Part shown: piece after piece, positions 60,500 to 64,000 of the stretch
Layout of the letters: every line of letters begins with the position of its first letter
Numbering within the stretch: position 1 is the stretch's first letter
Made by a program: the position numbers and the translations under genes
The notes under the pieces: generated by a model
What the model was told of the DNA's origin: nothing
Database searches by the model: none
The model's input: only the letters and a program-made list of their open reading frames with translations
Assembly: GCA_020633825.1 (NCBI GenBank)
Contig: JACKCV010000006.1
Span: 57,245-121,244 of the forward strand
Direction: 5' to 3'
Length of the DNA: 64,000 nt
DNA from: Fibrobacteria bacterium
GTDB taxonomy: Bacteria > Fibrobacterota > Fibrobacteria > UBA5070

Positions 60500-62143
60500 A
60501 TGACCCAGCTGTCCGCTCTCCAGACCGCCCGCAAGGCCTACCAGCCCAAGCTGCCCCCCGTCCTGCGCAAGGGCCCCGCCGCCGTCGAGATCAAGTTCGG
60601 CGCCGCCACCGAGTCCATCGCCGACCAGGCCGCGGTCAAGGCCCTGTTCCCCAAGACCTACGGACAGCCGGTCGCCGAATTCGTCGCGGGTTCCACCAAG
60701 GCCTCGGGCGCCCTCACCGTGGGCGTGGTGCTCTCCGGCGGACAGGCCCCCGGCGGCCACAACGTGATCGCGGGCATCTTCGACGGCCTCAAGGCCATCG
60801 ACCCCGCCAGCCGCGTGCTCGGATTCCTCGGCGGCCCCAGCGGGCTGGAAGAAGGCAAGTACCTCGAGATCACTCCCGAGATCATGGACAGCTACCGCAA
60901 CACCGGCGGCTTCGACATCATCGGTAGTGGGCGCACCAAGCTCGAGACCGAAGAGCAGTTCCTCAAGTGCAAGAAGGTCCTGGAAGACCTCAAGGCCAAC
61001 GCCGTGGTGATCATCGGCGGCGACGACTCCAACACCAACGCCGCCGTGCTCGCCGAGTGGTTCAAGGCCCAGGGCTCCGATCTCGTGGTCGTGGGTTGCC
61101 CCAAGACCATCGACGGCGACCTCAAGAACGCCCAGATCCCCACCTCCTTCGGCTTCGATACCGCCGCCAAGACCTACGCCGAGCTGATCGGCAACATCCA
61201 GCGCGACTGCCTGTCGGCCAAGAAGTACTGGCACTACATCAAGATCATGGGCCGCTCCGCCTCGCACCTGGCTCTGGAGGCCGCCCTTCAGACCCAGCCC
61301 AACCTCTGCCTGATCTCCGAAGAGATCGAGAAGAAGGGCGAAACCCTCGCGCAGGTCGTGGCCTCCATGGCCGACCTCGTCGAACTGCGTTCCAAGGCCG
61401 GCAAGAACTTCGGCGTGGCCGTGATCCCCGAAGGCCTCGTGGAATTCATGCCCGACGTCAAGAAGCTCATCAGCACCCTGAACGACCTGATGGCCCACGA
61501 AGCCGCAGCGTTCGAGGCCGCCGCCGACCAGGCCGCCAAGGAGGAGCTGCTCAAGAAGTTCCTCGCCGCCGACGTCGCCGCCACCTACTTCTCGCTGCCC
61601 TTCGGCATCCGCGGGCAGCTGCTGCTCGACCGCGATCCCCACGGCAACGTGCAGGTGTCGCGCATCGAGACCGAGAAACTCCTGGGCGAGATGGTCACCG
61701 CCGAACTGAAGAAGCGCGGCTCCAAGGCCAAGTTCTCGTTCCTCACCCACTTCTTCGGCTACGAAGGCCGTTGCGCGGCTCCGTCGAACTTCGACGCCGA
61801 CTACTGCTACAGCCTCGGCTACGTGGCCTCGCTCCTGATCAACGGCGGCAACACCGGCTACATGGCCACCTGCTCCAACCTGACCAAGGGCATCGAGAAC
61901 TGGGTTCCCGGCGGCATCCCCGTCACCCAGATGATGAACATCGAGCGCCGCCACGGCCACGACAAGCCCGTGATCCGCAAGGCCCTGGTGGAGCTGGACG
62001 CGGCTCCCTTCAAGAAGCTCGAAGCCAACCGCAAGGTGTGGGCCGAGACCGAAGCCTACGTGTACCCCGGCCCCATCCAGTACTGGGGACCCACCGAGGT
62101 GTGCGACGCGACCACCAAGACCCTCGAGCTCGAGCAGGGCTGA
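60500..62143 (+). CDS. pfp: PPi-dependent 6-phosphofructokinase
   Basis: 547-residue enzyme of the long PFP class (plant-beta-like), interconverting fructose-6-phosphate and fructose-1,6-bisphosphate with pyrophosphate. GGDDS (173-177), with Asp in place of the Gly of ATP enzymes, and PKTIDGD (201-207) mark PPi use and catalysis. KIMGRSASHLALE and GYEGR also match. Codon bias is extreme, indicating very high expression. PPi-linked glycolysis is reversible and saves ATP, fitting an anaerobic fermenter (inference). A strong terminator follows. Confidence 0.95.
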   Translation: MTQLSALQTARKAYQPKLPPVLRKGPAAVEIKFGAATESIADQAAVKALFPKTYGQPVAEFVAGSTKASGALTVGVVLSGGQAPGGHNVIAGIFDGLKAIDPASRVLGFLGGPSGLEEGKYLEITPEIMDSYRNTGGFDIIGSGRTKLETEEQFLKCKKVLEDLKANAVVIIGGDDSNTNAAVLAEWFKAQGSDLVVVGCPKTIDGDLKNAQIPTSFGFDTAAKTYAELIGNIQRDCLSAKKYWHYIKIMGRSASHLALEAALQTQPNLCLISEEIEKKGETLAQVVASMADLVELRSKAGKNFGVAVIPEGLVEFMPDVKKLISTLNDLMAHEAAAFEAAADQAAKEELLKKFLAADVAATYFSLPFGIRGQLLLDRDPHGNVQVSRIETEKLLGEMVTAELKKRGSKAKFSFLTHFFGYEGRCAAPSNFDADYCYSLGYVASLLINGGNTGYMATCSNLTKGIENWVPGGIPVTQMMNIERRHGHDKPVIRKALVELDAAPFKKLEANRKVWAETEAYVYPGPIQYWGPTEVCDATTKTLELEQG

Positions 62144-62175
62144 TCGTTCCGACCCCAATTCGGCACCCACCAACA

Positions 62176-62208
62176 ATGACCCCGGCGGCCACCGACCACC
62201 GGGGTCAT
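62176..62208 (+). terminator. pfp terminator
   Basis: Perfect 10-bp stem atgaccccgg/ccggggtcat with a 13-nt loop, followed by TCGTT, 32 bases past the stop. Confidence 0.7.
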
Positions 62209-62245
62209 TCGTTCAAGGCGAGCAATGCGGGATCCGGTTTGAGGC

Positions 62246-62251
62246 TAGCTT
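62246..62251 (+). promoter_or_regulatory. -10 box of the AAA ATPase gene (leaderless)
   Basis: TAGCTT, seven bases before the ATG at 62259, with no room for a leader. Confidence 0.45.
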
Positions 62252-62258
62252 TGACAAC

Positions 62259-63437
62259 ATGAAAATCGAGGCCCTCCGACTCAAGAACTTCCGGGCATTT
62301 CGCGATACGGAATGGCGCGGTATACCCGCCTTCGCAGTGGTCGTCGGAGCAAATGGCACCGGAAAATCCACCCTCTTCAAGGTTTTTGAGTTTCTCCGCG
62401 ACTGCATGCGCGACAACGTACAAGTGGCCTTGGCGAAGCTTGGGGGAGGGAAGGGATTCGAGGAAGTCCGTAGTCGGGATGCGGACGGCCCGATCGAGAT
62501 CGAGCTGAAATTTCGGGATGATGGCCCGTTGGTGACATACTCGCTTCAAATCGATCTCGAAAATGGTCGCCCCATCGTGACCCAGGAAATTCTGAAATAC
62601 CGGCGTGGGCAATACGGTCAGCCATGGAGGTTCCTGGATTTCTCTCGTGGCGAAGGCCTCGCTGTCACGAACGAAATGGCCAAGGTGCAAGACGACTCCC
62701 AATTGACTCGCGAGAAGCAAACCCTCAAGTCCTCCGACATTCTCGCAATCAAAGGCCTCGCTCAATTCGAGAAGTTCCCCGCCGTGAAGGCGCTTGGAAA
62801 CCTGATCGAGAACTGGCACATCTCGGATTTCCACATCAGCAAGGCACGTCCTGAGCAGGATGTCGGACACTCCGAGCATCTGACGCGAGAAGGCGAGAAC
62901 CTATCCCTTGTCGTCGACTACCTGTACCGGTTCCATCGCCCGATATTCGACACAATCCTGGAAAAGCTCAAGAATCGCATCCCTGGACTCTCCAAGGTCG
63001 AAAGCAAGGTCACCGAGGAGGGGAAGGTCCTTCTCAAGTTCCAGGACGGATCCTTCGAAGACCCATTCCTAGCCCGGCACGTCTCCGACGGAACCATCAA
63101 GATGCTCGCGTACCTGGTTCTTCTCCATGACCCCAAGCCTCATTCCCTCCTCTGCGTGGAAGAACCGGAGAATCAACTGTACCCCAGCCTGCTCGAGGAG
63201 CTTGCCGAAGAATTCCGCGATCATGCCCGGCAAGGCGGACAAGTTCTGGTCAGCACCCATTCCCCCGACCTCCTCAATGCGACCGAACTCGACGAAGTTT
63301 TCTGGATCGTCAAGCGGAAAGGCTATTCGCGGATCCAATCGGCCGCAGATTCCGAGCAAGTCGCGGCGTACATGAGGAACGGCGACAAGATGGGGCATCT
63401 TTGGAAGCAGGGATTCTTCGAGGGTGTCAATCCTTGA
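62259..63437 (+). CDS. RecF/OLD-like AAA ATPase
   Basis: 392-residue ABC/SMC-type ATPase. Walker A GANGTGKST (30-38) follows the typical start MKIEALRLKNFRAF. A signature-like SDGTIKMLAYLVLL, Walker B LLCVEEPENQLYP and a switch-region STHSPDLL complete the site. A coiled or helical insertion separates the halves. The gene is less GC-rich than its neighbours. It overlaps the next gene (TTGA), and the pair resembles ATPase-plus-TOPRIM defence modules in which the ATPase senses phage and releases a nuclease. That role here is inference. Confidence 0.9.
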   Translation: MKIEALRLKNFRAFRDTEWRGIPAFAVVVGANGTGKSTLFKVFEFLRDCMRDNVQVALAKLGGGKGFEEVRSRDADGPIEIELKFRDDGPLVTYSLQIDLENGRPIVTQEILKYRRGQYGQPWRFLDFSRGEGLAVTNEMAKVQDDSQLTREKQTLKSSDILAIKGLAQFEKFPAVKALGNLIENWHISDFHISKARPEQDVGHSEHLTREGENLSLVVDYLYRFHRPIFDTILEKLKNRIPGLSKVESKVTEEGKVLLKFQDGSFEDPFLARHVSDGTIKMLAYLVLLHDPKPHSLLCVEEPENQLYPSLLEELAEEFRDHARQGGQVLVSTHSPDLLNATELDEVFWIVKRKGYSRIQSAADSEQVAAYMRNGDKMGHLWKQGFFEGVNP

Positions 63438-64000
63438 GCCGAACGCTGGTCGTCTTCGTCGAGGAGACGTCCGCAAAGACGCTTCTGGAAACGATCCTCC
63501 CGAAGATCCTGCCTCCAGAAGTCGGACACAGGATTGTCCCCTTCGAAGGCAAGAGCGATCTCGAAAAGCAGTTAATCGGCAAGATCCGAGGCTGGAAGAC
63601 GCCGAACTCCAGGTTTCTTGTCCTTCGCGACCAAGACTCCGGTGACTGCAGAAAAGTGAAGGAACACCTTCTCGAACTCTGCAGACAAGCGGGCTGCACG
63701 GATGCCCTCGTGAGAATCGCGTGCCATGAGCTGGAAGCTTGGTATCTGGGCGATCTTTCGGCCGTCGAACGTGGGCTGGATATCAGAGGCATCTCGGGAC
63801 AATCGGCAGCCGCGAAATTCCGCGATCCTGATCGCCTCAACAACGCCGCACAGGAGCTGAAACTTTTAACTAGAGGCACCTACCAGAAGGTCGGCGGATC
63901 ACGGCGGATAGCCCCGTACCTCGACCTTTCCGGCCAGAATCGATCCGTCTCGTTTCGCATGTTCTGCGATGGCATTCGGAGACTGGGAGGAATCCCCTAG
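63434..64000 (+). CDS. DUF4276-like TOPRIM-type protein
   Basis: 188 residues from a TTG overlapping the ATPase stop; the stop codon is the last three bases of the window, so the gene is complete. The acidic residues of a TOPRIM nuclease-type fold are visible: FVEETSAKTLLE (E10/E11) and LRDQDSGD (D66, D68). The conserved HELEAWYLGD (about 98-107) is typical of DUF4276. A metal-dependent nuclease or effector partner of the ATPase is likely; catalysis is not proven. Confidence 0.8.
   Translation: MSRTLVVFVEETSAKTLLETILPKILPPEVGHRIVPFEGKSDLEKQLIGKIRGWKTPNSRFLVLRDQDSGDCRKVKEHLLELCRQAGCTDALVRIACHELEAWYLGDLSAVERGLDIRGISGQSAAAKFRDPDRLNNAAQELKLLTRGTYQKVGGSRRIAPYLDLSGQNRSVSFRMFCDGIRRLGGIP

Noticed and set aside
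59891..62176. 761-codon frame antisense to pfp
   Set aside because: Arises from the strong codon bias of pfp; no motif.
1..64000. CRISPR array, rRNA operon, prophage or integrase genes
   Set aside because: No regular 25-40-bp repeats with unique spacers, no rRNA sequence, and no integrase, transposase or phage structural gene were seen on either strand.

Overview
The window is GC-rich bacterial chromosome, most likely from a member of the Fibrobacterota. The strongest clue is a giant lipoprotein (51047-55774) ending in two copies of the FISUMP ('Fibrobacter succinogenes major paralogous') domain. Supporting clues are secreted proteins with short C-terminal Ig/sorting-like domains, VIT-domain proteins, a long PPi-dependent phosphofructokinase, and an Lpt set that implies an outer membrane. 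The taxonomic call is inference; no rRNA is present.

Layout. 20-3802 (-): four-gene type IV pilin/pseudopilin operon (FimT/GspH-, PilV-, PilW-, PilX-like). 4190-14434: a type I restriction-modification island (hsdM with a frameshift, hsdS, fic, hsdR, YgjP-like metallopeptidase) lying between an intact glyS (14528-15928) and a second, broken copy of the glyS 3' end with its own terminator (4190-4773). The broken copy is itself interrupted by a 159-bp hairpin-rich insertion flanked by a 5-bp direct repeat. 16621-19404: a zincin-like protein with 11 LGFP-type repeats. 19490-23402 (-): a lipoprotein, a secreted protein and a VIT-domain protein. 23571-25287 (+): queC-queE-queD. 26901-29438 (+): lptC-lptA-like-lptB, followed by a tRNA-Gly(CCC) with a clear promoter and terminator. 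30535-33424 (-): two signalling proteins (REC-HDOD-like, REC-histidine kinase). 34415-40024 (+): secreted carbohydrate-binding protein, a conserved-looking unknown, and a VIT-VWA protein. 40114-41095 (-): nuoA-nuoB without the rest of nuo. 41716-45257: molybdenum-cofactor genes (degenerate MobB/MobA-like, moaA, moeA). 46585-50806 (-): glmM-glmS (amino-sugar precursor supply) and a TerC-family membrane protein. 51047-56553 (-): FISUMP lipoprotein and a CsgG-like protein. 56662-62143 (+): hrpB, a REC-GGDEF diguanylate cyclase and pfp. 62259-64000 (+): an AAA ATPase overlapping a DUF4276/TOPRIM-like gene, a candidate two-gene defence module.

Two parts look like accessory DNA: the RM island at the glyS 3' end and the ATPase-TOPRIM pair at the right edge. 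A recurrent regulatory theme is a TANNNT -10 box only 6-12 nt upstream of start codons that lack a Shine-Dalgarno (queC, nuoA, glmM, hrpB, the AAA ATPase and others), implying many leaderless or near-leaderless mRNAs. No integrase, transposase, rRNA or CRISPR array was found.
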